Below, piece after piece: positions 24,554 through 33,764 of a DNA stretch of 64,000 nucleotides. The position numbers were made by a program, and so were the translations under genes. The DNA comes from Subdoligranulum variabile. GTDB taxonomy: Bacteria; Bacillota; Clostridia; Oscillospirales; Ruminococcaceae. Location: NCBI GenBank assembly GCA_004554775.1, contig SFKI01000006.1:97616-161615 (forward strand), written 5' to 3'. How positions within the stretch are numbered: the stretch's first letter is position 1; every line of letters starts with the position of its first letter. The notes under the pieces were generated by a model. The model searched no databases. It saw only the letters and a program-made list of their open reading frames with translations, and was not told the DNA's origin.

Positions 24554-25993
24554 ATGACCACGCGCACGGCGCAGAGAAAATGTAGTATATGGTGCCTGGG
24601 CGCCGCCGCCCTGGTGCTGATCCTGTGCAGCAAAACTTCGCCGCTGTTTGTGTTGAATGACTGGATGGACGCCAACATCTTTTTTACGATGGGCAAATCC
24701 ATGCTGTCCGGCAAAGTGCTTTACCGTGATGTGTTCGACCACAAAGGCCCGGTGCTGTATCTCCTCTACGGGTTGGGTTGGCTGTTGGACCACACGGGCT
24801 TTACCGGCGTGTTTGTGCTGGAGCTGTGCGCGTTTGCGCTGTTTTTAGATTTTGGCCTGCGCGCGGCGGCCCTGCTGCGAGGGACTCCCTTACACCCGGC
24901 GTGGTGCCTGCTGCCGGCTGCCGCTGTGGCGGCGTGTCGGGCATTCGCCCACGGCGGCAGCGCCGAAGAACTGCTGCTGCCCTTCTTGGCCGCCGCTTTG
25001 TACGGCCTGGCAAAATGCCTTACGGCCCCCAGGCAGATGCCGCTGCGCGAGGTGGTGCTGCACGGCTTTTTGTGCGGCTGTGCGCTGCTGTTAAAATATA
25101 CGGTGCTCGGCTTTTATCTGGCCTGGGCGGCGGTGCTGGCGGTGCTCTACCTGCGCCGGGGCTGGCTGCGGGACCTGGGCAAAAGCTGCGCCGCCTACCT
25201 GGGCGGCCTGGCACTGGCAGCCCTGCCGTGGTTTGCCTACTTTGGGGTGAACCACGCGCTGGACAGCTGGTGGGAGTGCTATTTTTATGATAACCTCTTC
25301 CTTTATAAAGGCGATACCCGCAGCGCCCTGACGCTGGCCCAACACCTTTGGTGGGCCGTGCGGGACGACCTGCCCGCAGCGCTGATGCTGGCGGTGTTCC
25401 TCTTGTGGGCGGTGGCCGCCAACCATCGCGGTGCAGCGCTGGCTACACTGGTGCTGGCCGCCGGGCTGGCCTTTACCAGTCTGATGGGCGGCTACCTCGT
25501 TTATTATGGGCTGGTGCTGGCCGTGTTTGCCCCGCTGGCGCTGGCGGCGCTGCCCCAAAGGCGGCCTGCCGGGCGCGGTTTTGCTATTCTGCCCGCGTTG
25601 GGCGCAGCGGCGGCAGCGGCGTGGTGCTTTTTAGTAAGCCCCAACCGCGCCTTGCGGGGGCGCGCAGCGGAAAGCCTGCCGCAGATCCAGTTTGCCAACA
25701 TCATCCGCGAAACACCCAACGCTACCTTGCTGAACTACGGCACGCTGGACGGCGGCTTTTACACCGCTGCCGGGGTGCTGCCGCCCTGCCGCTACTTCTG
25801 CGTGACCAACATGCCGCTGCAGGAGCAATGGCAGCAGCAGCGGGACCTGCTGGCCGATGCCGCCGTGGACTACGTGGCAGCTCTGACCGGCAACTTGCAG
25901 AGCGACTACCTCGCTTACCATTGTATTGCCAGCCAGACCTACAACGGCGGTGAGGGTGAAGTGACCTGGTATCTCTACGCAAAAACCAAATAA
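24554..25993 (+). CDS. multi-pass membrane glycosyltransferase-like protein (GT-C fold)
   Basis: 479 residues with about ten hydrophobic helices. After the first helix comes NDWMDANIFFTMGKSMLSGK and VLYRDVFDHKGPVLYLLYGL: an Asp-containing first loop followed by DHKGP, as in GT39/ArnT-like transferases that use polyprenyl-phosphate sugars. The C-terminal 100 residues are extracytoplasmic. It is the first of two large membrane genes downstream of the zinc-ribbon terminator and could decorate a cell-wall polymer. The acceptor is unknown. Confidence 0.75.
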   Translation: MTTRTAQRKCSIWCLGAAALVLILCSKTSPLFVLNDWMDANIFFTMGKSMLSGKVLYRDVFDHKGPVLYLLYGLGWLLDHTGFTGVFVLELCAFALFLDFGLRAAALLRGTPLHPAWCLLPAAAVAACRAFAHGGSAEELLLPFLAAALYGLAKCLTAPRQMPLREVVLHGFLCGCALLLKYTVLGFYLAWAAVLAVLYLRRGWLRDLGKSCAAYLGGLALAALPWFAYFGVNHALDSWWECYFYDNLFLYKGDTRSALTLAQHLWWAVRDDLPAALMLAVFLLWAVAANHRGAALATLVLAAGLAFTSLMGGYLVYYGLVLAVFAPLALAALPQRRPAGRGFAILPALGAAAAAAWCFLVSPNRALRGRAAESLPQIQFANIIRETPNATLLNYGTLDGGFYTAAGVLPPCRYFCVTNMPLQEQWQQQRDLLADAAVDYVAALTGNLQSDYLAYHCIASQTYNGGEGEVTWYLYAKTK

Positions 25994-25994
25994 T

Positions 25995-26023
25995 TTGCGC
26001 TTTTTCCGCAGATGCGGTATAAT
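25995..26023 (+). promoter_or_regulatory. promoter of the DUF2142 gene
   Basis: TTGCGC, 17 bases, TATAAT, starting right after the preceding stop codon. The spacer end contains CCGCAGATGCGG, a small palindrome that could be an operator. Confidence 0.7.
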
Positions 26024-26064
26024 ACATCATGCGAAACCCATACTCACAGAAAGGCGGGCACCCT

Positions 26065-28317
26065 ATGCAAAACTACAAAAAGCTCCTGCGGGTGGTGTGC
26101 AGCCTGGCAGCGGCCGCATTGGCGGTTTATTGCACCATCATGCTGTGCCGTTGGGTAGGGTATGACTTGCAGGAACGCCTGGGCAACACGCCCAGTTATG
26201 CGATCGTCAACGACGAATACAGCCAGATCATCGACATCCCCGAGGAAGGTTTGACCCAGAAAATGCCGCTGCAAGCCGGACAGCCGTTTTACGGGGTACG
26301 GTTCAAGTTCAGCACCCACGGGCAGCTTTACAAATCCGGCATGACGATGGTCGAAGTCTACAACGAAGCCGGGCAGCAGGTGCTTTTCGCGGCGGGCAAC
26401 TTCCTGAATATCTGGGACGATACCTTTACGGAGTTCACCTGCAACGACGCCTACATCCCCGACCACGACGAAACGCTGACCATCCGCCTGTATAACGAGG
26501 TCGCCTGGGACGGCCCGCTGGGCGTCTGGGCCAGCGAGGGCGAAGTGGACGGCATGGCGCTTTCGCCGACCGACGGCGAACCGCTGAACGCTACCATGGC
26601 AATGCAGCGCGTCAGCGATTTTACAGCCAACTGGCCCGCACTGCTGGCTGCGCGGCTGCAAAAACCGCTGGCCGCCGCCGTCTTTGCGGCGGTGCTGCTG
26701 GCAATGCTCAAGACCCCGCTGTTTTTGCTGGTGCCCGCCGTGGGGCTGGCACTGGGCGTGGGCTTTACCTACGTCACACCCGCGCTGGTCGCCCCCGATG
26801 AATATACCCACCTCGCCGCTGCCTACGAGCTTGCCAGCAACTGGAGCGGCCAGCCCGCCGCCGACGAGGACGGCAACCTGCTGCTGCGGGCCTGTGATGC
26901 CGCCCACTTCGGTACCAAGACCGGTGAGATCGGCATCCTGGCTTACAAAAACGAGGCCATTGCCGAAAGCTCCGAGCCTGGCAACCTTGACGAACTGACC
27001 ACCCACAGCGAGATCAAAGCAGGGCAGGGCAGTGGCAGCTATCTGGCCCAGGCCCTGGGTATCCGCCTGGCACGGGTGCAGGGTAAAAACTTTTACACGA
27101 TGCTGCTCTATGGCCGCCTGGCAAACCTGATCTTCTATCTGTTGCTTGCGGCGCTGGCCGTTTGGCTGGCGCCTGCAAGCTTGCGCGGGCTATTTGCCTG
27201 CGTGGCGCTGCTGCCCATGCCGTTGCAGCTGGCGGCCAGCCTTTCACCGGATGCCGCTGTACTGGGGCTGGTGTTCAGCTTTACGGCGCTCTGCCTGCGT
27301 CTGCGGGGGGAGCAAGCCGTCTGGTGGCAGAAAATTCTGCTGATCGTGCTCGGCGGGCTGGTGGCCCCCGGCAAGGCCATCTATCTGCCGGTCGTGCTGC
27401 TCTGCCTGCTGATCCCGGCTGAGAATTTGACCTATGCCAAAAATCCGACCGTCAGATTCCTGGGCGAAGAGATCCCCAGCGGCTGCTGCATTCATTCCGC
27501 CACGCTGGTGCTGGCGTTCTGCTTCTGGCTTGCGGCCAACCTGCAAGCCGTGGCCTACGCGGCCCGCGATATGAACACCACCGTTCTGCTGGCGGGCGGC
27601 GCGGCGGCGCTGGTGCTGCTGGTGCTGGCGCTGGCAGGCTATCTCAAACTGCGCAAGCATCCGCGTGTGTTTTTCTGGTGCAAGAGCGCTTTTGCGACGG
27701 TGCTCGTACTGGGCGCGGTGGTCGGCGTGCGGGCTGTCTCCCACATGGGCGGCGGGCTCGACCCTGACCAGCTCACGATGACCTACCCCAACGGCGATTC
27801 CATCTGGACATTCTCGTTCGGGTACATCTGCCGCAACATCCCGGCCACCGTCAAGCTGCTGCTGCGCACCCTGCCGCAGCAGGGGGCGCTCTGGCTGCAA
27901 GGCCTGCTGGGCACTACGCTGGGAGAGCCCATCGTCTACCGCATCGACGTCAGCTGGCTGCTGGGCGTCGGCCTGCTGCTGGCTGTGCTGGCTGCGGCCC
28001 TGCCACGGCAGGAAAAACCTGCCCCGTTGGACCGCCGCAGCAAAGCGGGCGTGGCGGGCATCTGCCTGTGCGTTGTGCTGGCCGTACTGGCCGCTGCGCT
28101 GAACTGGACGCCCATCAATTACCAGACGCTGTTCGGCTTACAGGGCCGCTACCTGCTGCCGATTTTGCCGCTGGTACTGCTGCTGGTCAAAAGTAGCAAA
28201 ACGCTGGCCCTGCGCCGGGATGTTTCCCACGCGGCGGCGCTGTGTACCGGCACCCTAACCATGTTGACCCTGCTGCAAGGCTTTGGCCTGTACGCTGCCT
28301 GGCAGCCGGTATCATAA
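26065..28317 (+). CDS. DUF2142 family membrane protein
   Basis: 750 residues. One N-terminal helix, an exported beta-rich domain (about 40-195), then about ten to eleven helices. The family landmark is the loop VTPALVAPDEYTHLAAAYEL (PPDE-H motif of DUF2142), followed by RLARVQGKNFYTMLLYGRLA and, near the end, LQGRYLLPILPL. DUF2142 proteins are GT-C-like and tend to lie with surface-polysaccharide genes. The start at 26065 follows AAAGGCGGG; an in-frame ATG at 26029 lies only six bases after the -10 box and is not usable. Confidence 0.82.
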   Translation: MQNYKKLLRVVCSLAAAALAVYCTIMLCRWVGYDLQERLGNTPSYAIVNDEYSQIIDIPEEGLTQKMPLQAGQPFYGVRFKFSTHGQLYKSGMTMVEVYNEAGQQVLFAAGNFLNIWDDTFTEFTCNDAYIPDHDETLTIRLYNEVAWDGPLGVWASEGEVDGMALSPTDGEPLNATMAMQRVSDFTANWPALLAARLQKPLAAAVFAAVLLAMLKTPLFLLVPAVGLALGVGFTYVTPALVAPDEYTHLAAAYELASNWSGQPAADEDGNLLLRACDAAHFGTKTGEIGILAYKNEAIAESSEPGNLDELTTHSEIKAGQGSGSYLAQALGIRLARVQGKNFYTMLLYGRLANLIFYLLLAALAVWLAPASLRGLFACVALLPMPLQLAASLSPDAAVLGLVFSFTALCLRLRGEQAVWWQKILLIVLGGLVAPGKAIYLPVVLLCLLIPAENLTYAKNPTVRFLGEEIPSGCCIHSATLVLAFCFWLAANLQAVAYAARDMNTTVLLAGGAAALVLLVLALAGYLKLRKHPRVFFWCKSAFATVLVLGAVVGVRAVSHMGGGLDPDQLTMTYPNGDSIWTFSFGYICRNIPATVKLLLRTLPQQGALWLQGLLGTTLGEPIVYRIDVSWLLGVGLLLAVLAAALPRQEKPAPLDRRSKAGVAGICLCVVLAVLAAALNWTPINYQTLFGLQGRYLLPILPLVLLLVKSSKTLALRRDVSHAAALCTGTLTMLTLLQGFGLYAAWQPVS

Positions 28318-28351
28318 ATGCAAATTTATTTATTATAAAGGAGAACTTCCC

Positions 28352-28558
28352 ATGACTATCACCAAAAATACCATCATCGCCGAGATCCTGAACAACGATC
28401 CCACCCAGGGCTGCGTGCCCATCTTCCTGGCCACCGGTATGCACTGCCTGGGCTGCATGGCTTCCCATGGCGAAACCGTCGAGGAAGCCTGCGCCGTTCA
28501 CGGTGTCAACGCCGATGAGCTGGTCGCCGAGCTGAACGACTACTTTGCACACCTGTAA
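28352..28558 (+). CDS. DUF1858 domain protein
   Basis: 68 residues: ITKNTIIAEILNNDPTQGCV, then a Cys pair (GMHCLGCMASHGET). This is the stand-alone DUF1858 fold (hybrid-cluster-protein-associated), usually found as a small redox- or metal-linked protein in anaerobes. AAAGGAG precedes the ATG at 28352; a start inside the upstream gene is not needed. Followed by trmK with a 14-base overlap. Confidence 0.88.
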   Translation: MTITKNTIIAEILNNDPTQGCVPIFLATGMHCLGCMASHGETVEEACAVHGVNADELVAELNDYFAHL

Positions 28559-29219
28559 TGCACTGCGGCTGGATGCCCGCCTTGCTGCTGCCTTCGCCTA
28601 TGTACGGCCGGGGCATGTGGCAGCGGATATCGGCTGCGACCACGGCAAATTAAGCGCCGCACTGGCGGGCAGCGGTCGCTGCCCGCTTGTTTTGGCTTGT
28701 GACCTGCGCCCCGCTCCGCTGGAAAAAGCCCGCATCACCTGCGCCCCCTATGGGGACAAGGTACAGTGCCGTCTGGGCAGTGGGCTGGAGGTGGTGGCCC
28801 CCGGCGAAGCCGACGACATCATCATTGCAGGCATGGGCGCGGAAACGATCATCGAGATCTTGGAAGCCGCCCCCTGGGTGTTTGACGCGCGGTACAATCT
28901 CGTACTGGTGCCCGCCACCAAGCACAGTGTGCTGCGGCGCTGGCTGGCCCGGCGCGGCTTTGCGCTGGCAGGGGAGACTCTCTGCCAGGCGGCGGGCCGC
29001 TGGTACGCCGTGATGAATGCCCGCTACACCGGCGAAGCCCATGAGCCGGACGGGTTTGCCTGCCTGTGCGGCCTGACGAACGGTCAGCCCGGCTGCGCGG
29101 ACTACTACGCGCAGCAGAACGCCAAACTAAAAAAATACCGCCTCGGCCTGCCTGCCGGGCAGGAAGCCGAAGCGGTGGATGCACTCATCAAACAAATGGA
29201 GGAGTTGTCATGTCGGTAA
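28545..29219 (+). CDS. trmK: tRNA (adenine22-N1)-methyltransferase
   Basis: Methylates A22 in tRNA. Seen: ADIGCDHGKLSAALA (SAM-binding motif I), IIIAGMGAETIIEIL, and the DYYAQQNAKLKKYR-type C-terminal helix of the TrmK family. 224 residues, normal. The start is uncertain: a TTG at 28545 overlapping the upstream gene is the best in-frame choice and has no good ribosome site, so coupling is likely. trmK followed by a Nif3 protein is a common pair in Firmicutes. Confidence 0.92.
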   Translation: MHTCNALRLDARLAAAFAYVRPGHVAADIGCDHGKLSAALAGSGRCPLVLACDLRPAPLEKARITCAPYGDKVQCRLGSGLEVVAPGEADDIIIAGMGAETIIEILEAAPWVFDARYNLVLVPATKHSVLRRWLARRGFALAGETLCQAAGRWYAVMNARYTGEAHEPDGFACLCGLTNGQPGCADYYAQQNAKLKKYRLGLPAGQEAEAVDALIKQMEELSCR

Positions 29220-29965
29220 CTGTGCAGCAAATTTTGGGGCTGCTGCAAACGCTGGCCCCGCCGGAACTGGCTTGCAGCTGGGATAACGTGGGCTTGCTGG
29301 TGGATGCAGACACGCCGGTCAGCCGTGTGCTGACCACGCTGGACATCACGGCGGCGGTCGTGCAGGAGGCGGCGGAGAATGACTGCCAGCTGATCGTTAG
29401 CCACCACCCGGTGATCTTTGACCCGCTCAAACGCATCGGCGCGGGGGACGTACCGGCGCTGCTGCTCAAAAACAACATCTCGGCCATCTGCATGCACACC
29501 AATCTGGATGCAGCCCCCGGCGGTGTCAATGATACGCTGGCAGACCTTTTAGGTATGCAGCGGGAGGGCCGCCGCAATTTCGCCGAGGATTGCGGCCGTA
29601 TCGGCCCTGTGGAAGCCACTACCGTACAGCAGCTGGCCCGCTACTGTGCGGATACGCTGCATAGCGGCGTGCGGTACGTCGATTGTGACCGCCCCGTCAC
29701 CTGTCTGGCTGAAGTCAGCGGTGCGGGCGGCAGCTACCTGCAAGAAGCCATCGACGTGGGCGCGGACTGCCTTGTCACCGGCGAAGCAGCCCACCATATC
29801 GCTCTGCTGGCTAGGCAAAAGGGCGTTGGTCTGGTCGTTGCCGGGCACTGGGGCACCGAGCACGGCATCGCCGATGTGCTGGCCGCCCATATCGCCAGCA
29901 GCTTCCCGCAGCTTACAGTTCGCCACGCCGCTGCGGACTGCGACCCGTATTCCTACTTAGTATAA
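29210..29965 (+). CDS. Nif3-like dinuclear metal centre protein
   Basis: 251 residues of the Nif3/YbgI/YqfO family (GTP cyclohydrolase I type 2 homologue), a hexameric protein with two metals. Metal ligands are visible in IVSHHPVIFDPLKRI, CMHTNLDAAPGGVNDTLA and VAGHWGTEHGIADVLA. This is the short form without the PII-like insert of Bacillus YqfO. The ATG at 29210 follows GGAGG and overlaps trmK by ten bases. The biochemical role of the family is still open. Confidence 0.92.
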   Translation: MSVTVQQILGLLQTLAPPELACSWDNVGLLVDADTPVSRVLTTLDITAAVVQEAAENDCQLIVSHHPVIFDPLKRIGAGDVPALLLKNNISAICMHTNLDAAPGGVNDTLADLLGMQREGRRNFAEDCGRIGPVEATTVQQLARYCADTLHSGVRYVDCDRPVTCLAEVSGAGGSYLQEAIDVGADCLVTGEAAHHIALLARQKGVGLVVAGHWGTEHGIADVLAAHIASSFPQLTVRHAAADCDPYSYLV

Positions 29966-29976
29966 AAGGAGAACCC

Positions 29977-31731
29977 ATGTCTCTTGATGCTGCGACCCTG
30001 GCGCTGGTAGCCGGGGAACTGAAAGATACCCTGCTGGATGCCAAGATCGACAAGATCTTTGAGCCCACCCGGGACGAAGTACTGATGACGCTGCGCACCC
30101 GCACCGAAACGCACCGGCTGCTGCTGTCAGCCCGCAGCGGGTCGGCCCGCGTCTGCCTGACGAAAGAAAGCTTTGAAAACCCGCTGACGCCCCCGGGCTT
30201 CTGCATGCTGCTGCGCAAACACCTGACCGGCGGGCGGCTGATCGACCTGCGCCGTGAGCCGGGCGACCGCATCGTGTATTTTGATTTCCGCTGCACCAAC
30301 GAGATGGGCGACCTTGTCGTCAACACCGTGGCGGCGGAGCTGATGGGCCGCTACTCCAACCTCGTGCTGGTGCAGGACGGCCGCATCATCGACGCCCTCA
30401 AGCGCGTGGATTTTGAGGACAGCGAGGTCCGCCAGCTGCTGCCCGGCCTGCCCTACACGCTGCCGCCCAAGCCCGCCCGGCCGGACTTCCTCGCTACCAG
30501 CGCCGCCGCAATGGTGTCCGCCGCCTGTGAGAAGGACCTGCCGGTCGCCCAGGCTCTGGGCAAGACGGTGGCGGGCGTCGGCCCCGTCGTCGTGCGTGAG
30601 GCTGTCTGCCGTGCGCTGGGCGAGACCCCGGCGCTGGCCTGCGACCTGACCGCCGACGAAAAAGCTAGGCTGGCCGCGGCTATCGACGAGTTGAAGGCCG
30701 AGCACGCCGCAGGCGGCACCCCCACAGCGGTGCGCCTGCCTCAGCCGGACGGCGTTGCCAAGCCGGTGGAGTTCAGCTTCTTTGTGCCGCAGCAGTACGG
30801 CAGCACCGCGCAGCTGACTCAGTATGCCACCTACAGCGAACTGCTCGAGGACTATTACGCCACCAAGGATCGCGCTGAACGCCTGCGGCAGAAGAGCCGC
30901 GAGCTGTACAAGGCCGTGCACAACATGCACGACCGCGCCGTGCGTAAGCAGGCTGCCCGCCGCGAAGAACTGGCCCAGTCGTCCAAGGCTGACACGCTGC
31001 GCCTGTACGGCGAACTGCTGCAAGCCAACCTCTGGGCCGTGCACAAGGGCGACCGCCAGGTGACGGTGCAGAACTACTACACTGGCGAGGATGTGACCAT
31101 CAAGCTGGATCCGCGCTTCGGACCCAACGAGAACGCGCAGAAATATTTCCGCGACTATAAAAAGAAACAGACCGCCCACACCATGCTGCAAAAGCTGCTG
31201 GTCGAGGGCGAAGCCGAGATCGAATACCTTGCTACCGTCATGTACGAGGTCGAGTCCGCCCCCGGCGAGGCCGCGCTCAACGAGATCCGCGCCGAGCTGA
31301 AGAGCCAGGGCTACCTTAAATACTATAAGCAGCGCGACCGCAAGCAGAAGCCTGCCGACTTCCTGCGCTATACGTCCAGCGACGGGTTTGAAATTCTGGT
31401 GGGCCGCAACAACCTGCAGAACGATAAGCTCACCCTGCACACCGCGCGCGGCAAGGATCTGTGGTTCCATGTGCAAAAGGCCCCCGGCAGTCACTGCGTG
31501 GTCATGAGCAGGGGAGAGGACATCCCCGACACGACCCGCCAGGAAGCCGCCGAGCTGGCCGTGCTGCATTCCAGCCAGAACGGCGGTGCCAAGGTGGCCG
31601 TGGACACCACCGAGGTAAAAAACATCTGGAAAGCCAACGGTGCCAAGCCCGGTATGGTGCTCTACGAGGTCTACACCACGGTCTACGTCACCCCGCGTGC
31701 CGGGCTGGAAGAACAGTTAAAAAAGAAATAA
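29977..31731 (+). CDS. rqcH: RqcH/NEMF ribosome quality-control protein (NFACT, FbpA-like)
   Basis: Binds obstructed 50S subunits and directs alanine tailing of stalled chains; older annotations call it fibronectin-binding protein. NFACT-N (residues 1-210: MSLDAATLALVAGELKDTLL, LMGRYSNLVLV), a helix-hairpin-helix-like middle, a coiled coil (about 285-430, ERLRQKSRELYKAVHNMHDR), and NFACT-R at the C-terminus (FEILVGRNNLQNDKLTL, DLWFHVQKAPGSHCV). 584 residues, full length. Start after AAAAGGAG. It appears to end the trmK transcript. Confidence 0.95.
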   Translation: MSLDAATLALVAGELKDTLLDAKIDKIFEPTRDEVLMTLRTRTETHRLLLSARSGSARVCLTKESFENPLTPPGFCMLLRKHLTGGRLIDLRREPGDRIVYFDFRCTNEMGDLVVNTVAAELMGRYSNLVLVQDGRIIDALKRVDFEDSEVRQLLPGLPYTLPPKPARPDFLATSAAAMVSAACEKDLPVAQALGKTVAGVGPVVVREAVCRALGETPALACDLTADEKARLAAAIDELKAEHAAGGTPTAVRLPQPDGVAKPVEFSFFVPQQYGSTAQLTQYATYSELLEDYYATKDRAERLRQKSRELYKAVHNMHDRAVRKQAARREELAQSSKADTLRLYGELLQANLWAVHKGDRQVTVQNYYTGEDVTIKLDPRFGPNENAQKYFRDYKKKQTAHTMLQKLLVEGEAEIEYLATVMYEVESAPGEAALNEIRAELKSQGYLKYYKQRDRKQKPADFLRYTSSDGFEILVGRNNLQNDKLTLHTARGKDLWFHVQKAPGSHCVVMSRGEDIPDTTRQEAAELAVLHSSQNGGAKVAVDTTEVKNIWKANGAKPGMVLYEVYTTVYVTPRAGLEEQLKKK

Positions 31732-31749
31732 ACAAGTTCCCGGGTGATT

Positions 31750-31831
31750 TGTAGGGCAGATGCTCGCATCCGCCTGTTCCGCAGGAATTCCGCACAATCC
31801 CAATTCGTAGGGGCGGATTCTGTATCCGCCC
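31750..31831. repeat. intergenic palindromic repeats (GTAGGGGCGGAT family)
   Basis: Two degenerate copies lie in tandem: 31750-31775 (TGTAGGGCAGATGCTCGCAT and CCGCC) and 31807-31831 (GTAGGGGCGGAT, TCTGT, ATCCGCCC; 8-bp perfect stem). Related units occur at 49019-49056 and 53741-53793. Confidence 0.75.
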
Positions 31832-31847
31832 GCAAGGGAGGCTCTTT

Positions 31848-32924
31848 ATGAAAAAGAAATTGCTTGTCCTGTCTCTTATCCTCGCTATACTTTCCGCCTG
31901 TGCATCCGCACCGTCGGAAAGTGCAGCCGCAACACCTGCCCCAACAACAACGCCTGTGCCCACCGCGGCACCAACCTCGGAGCCGACAGCCACACCGTCC
32001 CCGCAGCCCTCGGCAGAACCGACTCCGGTGCCCACCATGGCGGCGTTCGCGCCGGTCTCGGTCGACAGCTGGCTGGCAAATGCAAACTGCCGTATGCCGG
32101 ACTGCACACTCAGCGCCCCGCCGGATGGCAAGCCCCGTCTGGATGAAATGGTGGCCTGGCCCGAGGATGGCGTAACGCTTTGCACTACCTGCCAGACACT
32201 GGAAGAGGCGGCCGAAACGTTCCATACAACGGTCGACGAGTTGAAAGCGCTGAACCCGGACTGGGAAGAAGAATTTGCCCGCGATGGCTACTTCTACCAG
32301 CTGAAATTGCAGGCGGAGCCGTACATCCTGCCGCAGAATGATGTGGTCTGGGTCAAGGTGCGTGCCGCATGGGCCGAGTTTGGCTACAAGACGGTCTACG
32401 AAGTCCCGGCCAGCCTGGATCCCCAGGCGGCTGCGGCCATGGGCATGGCATATTATTTCCAGCAAAACTTCTGCGGCGGCTTCCACGCGGGCTCGATGCC
32501 CAGCGAAGACGCCGGTGAGGATGCGGACGGCAACTTCCATGTCCGCGCTGTGGATGGAGCCCTCTACACAAAATTCTCCGAGTTCGACAACTTTCTGCAT
32601 GCAGTCTATTCGGACCGGCGCGTAGAAGAGATCGCCTACAGCGAGGACGGCTTTTATAAGGAAGGCCCAAACGATACGATCCTTTCTGTCGACGGCGACC
32701 GGGGCGGCAACATTGCCTACTGCGGCTATCTTTTCACCGAACCGGAAACGCAGCCCGACGGCAGCTTGAAATTCTATCAGATCATCCTGACCTGCGAGGA
32801 TGATAGCTTCCACGGCTGGGATGTGACGGAACCTGTCACGCCCGATACAGCTACCCTGCGCCCTGTCCATCTGGTCCCCACCGAGGACGGCTGGCGTGTG
32901 GATGAACTGGGGCTGCCCAATTGA
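31848..32924 (+). CDS. lipoprotein with LysM-like domain
   Basis: 358 residues. Signal peptide MKKKLLVLSLILAILSAC with a lipobox Cys at 18, then a Thr/Pro/Ser-rich linker (about 20-60). A LysM-like unit follows near residue 105 (CQTLEEAAETFHTTVDELKA, LNPDW), which would bind peptidoglycan. The C-terminal 200 residues (GMAYYFQQNFCGGFHAG, FYQIILTCEDDSFHGWDV) form an uncharacterised globular domain. Probably exported and held at the outer membrane face of the cytoplasmic membrane near the wall. AAGGGAGG precedes the start. Confidence 0.82.
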   Translation: MKKKLLVLSLILAILSACASAPSESAAATPAPTTTPVPTAAPTSEPTATPSPQPSAEPTPVPTMAAFAPVSVDSWLANANCRMPDCTLSAPPDGKPRLDEMVAWPEDGVTLCTTCQTLEEAAETFHTTVDELKALNPDWEEEFARDGYFYQLKLQAEPYILPQNDVVWVKVRAAWAEFGYKTVYEVPASLDPQAAAAMGMAYYFQQNFCGGFHAGSMPSEDAGEDADGNFHVRAVDGALYTKFSEFDNFLHAVYSDRRVEEIAYSEDGFYKEGPNDTILSVDGDRGGNIAYCGYLFTEPETQPDGSLKFYQIILTCEDDSFHGWDVTEPVTPDTATLRPVHLVPTEDGWRVDELGLPN

Positions 32925-33057
32925 TTACAATTTGCTTAAAAACAAACGATATTTCCACCAAAACCATGCACTCCGTTGAAAACCCACTTAACAAACGCTA
33001 CTTTCGGCATAACGTAAAAAAATCTCAGAAAAATTTTATAAAAATGCCAAAAAACAC

Positions 33058-33086
33058 TTGCAACGCCGGGAAACGTGTGTTATAAT
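33058..33086 (+). promoter_or_regulatory. main promoter of the S10-spc-alpha operon
   Basis: TTGCAA, 17 bases, TATAAT. Upstream 33011-33057 is very A/T-rich with A-tracts, resembling an UP element. Together these fit the strongest promoter of the window. Confidence 0.88.
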
Positions 33087-33092
33087 ACCTCT

Positions 33093-33429
33093 TGGCTGCG
33101 GAAGGCTTGTGCAGATAAACAAGCTGCGCAAGCCGCGATATGCGTTGATGCGGGAGGTTGCCGCCATATAGCCAATAGGCTGGCGGGTTTTTCCGCGGAG
33201 TATGTCCGATCTTAGAACCGGGCGAAAGAATTACGGAAACAAAGGGATATGTACGTTGCTGCATTCTGCGGCGCGGACCAATGTTCACCTTACTTTGTAA
33301 TGATTCTTTCCGGGAGAACTGTGCAAACACGGTTCACCGGATTTTGTCATGCGAAGCGGTTGAACACCCGGAAACGTGTGTAATTTATCGGCTCGCCTAA
33401 GGCGCAAAATTTTATAGGAGGCGAATGCA
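33093..33429 (+). promoter_or_regulatory. structured 5' leader of the ribosomal operon
   Basis: About 340 bases without an ORF. Elements: hairpin 33104-33134 (GGCTTGTGCAG/CTGCGCAAGCC), attenuator-like hairpin 33161-33192, a long-range pairing GAAAGAATTAC (33224-33234) with GTAATGATTCTTTC (33298-33310), and a strong hairpin around 33316-33335 (GAACTGTG/CACGGTTC, loop CAAA) framed by CCGG on both sides. Leaders bound by an operon-encoded ribosomal protein (L4 in Enterobacteria) are known for S10 operons; which protein binds here is unknown. Confidence 0.6.
33161..33192 (+). terminator. attenuator-like hairpin in the rpsJ leader
   Basis: CCGCC-ATAT-AGCC-AATA-GGCT-GGCGG followed by G and TTTTT, about 70 bases after the predicted transcription start and 237 before rpsJ. 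An intrinsic terminator shape inside a leader suggests regulated premature termination. Confidence 0.6.
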
Positions 33430-33741
33430 ATGGCAGTCAAAGAAAAAATCAGAATCCGTCTGAAGAGCTACGATGCATCCCTGATCGATGCTGCGGCACA
33501 GAAGATCGTGGAGACCGCTAAGCGCACTGGCGCTCGCGTTTCCGGCCCGATCCCTCTGCCCACCGACAAGGAGGTCGTCACGATCCTGCGCTCTGTCCAC
33601 AAGGACAAGGACAGCCGTGAGCAGTTCGAGACCCGCACTCACAAGCGTCTGATCGACATTCTGAAGCCGTCCAACAAGACGGTCGAGGCTCTTATGAGCC
33701 TCCAGCTCCCCGCCGGCGTTGACATCGAGATCAAGCTGTAA
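33430..33741 (+). CDS. rpsJ: 30S ribosomal protein S10
   Basis: Binds the 3' major domain of 16S rRNA in the head and also acts in antitermination as NusE. 103 residues with KIRIRLKSYDASLIDAAAQK, SGPIPLPT and THKRLIDI, all canonical. TAGGAGG precedes the ATG. First gene of the operon; after it comes an unusually long 170-base gap before rplC. Confidence 0.98.
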   Translation: MAVKEKIRIRLKSYDASLIDAAAQKIVETAKRTGARVSGPIPLPTDKEVVTILRSVHKDKDSREQFETRTHKRLIDILKPSNKTVEALMSLQLPAGVDIEIKL

Positions 33742-33764
33742 TCGAGTTCCCTACATTATATAAG

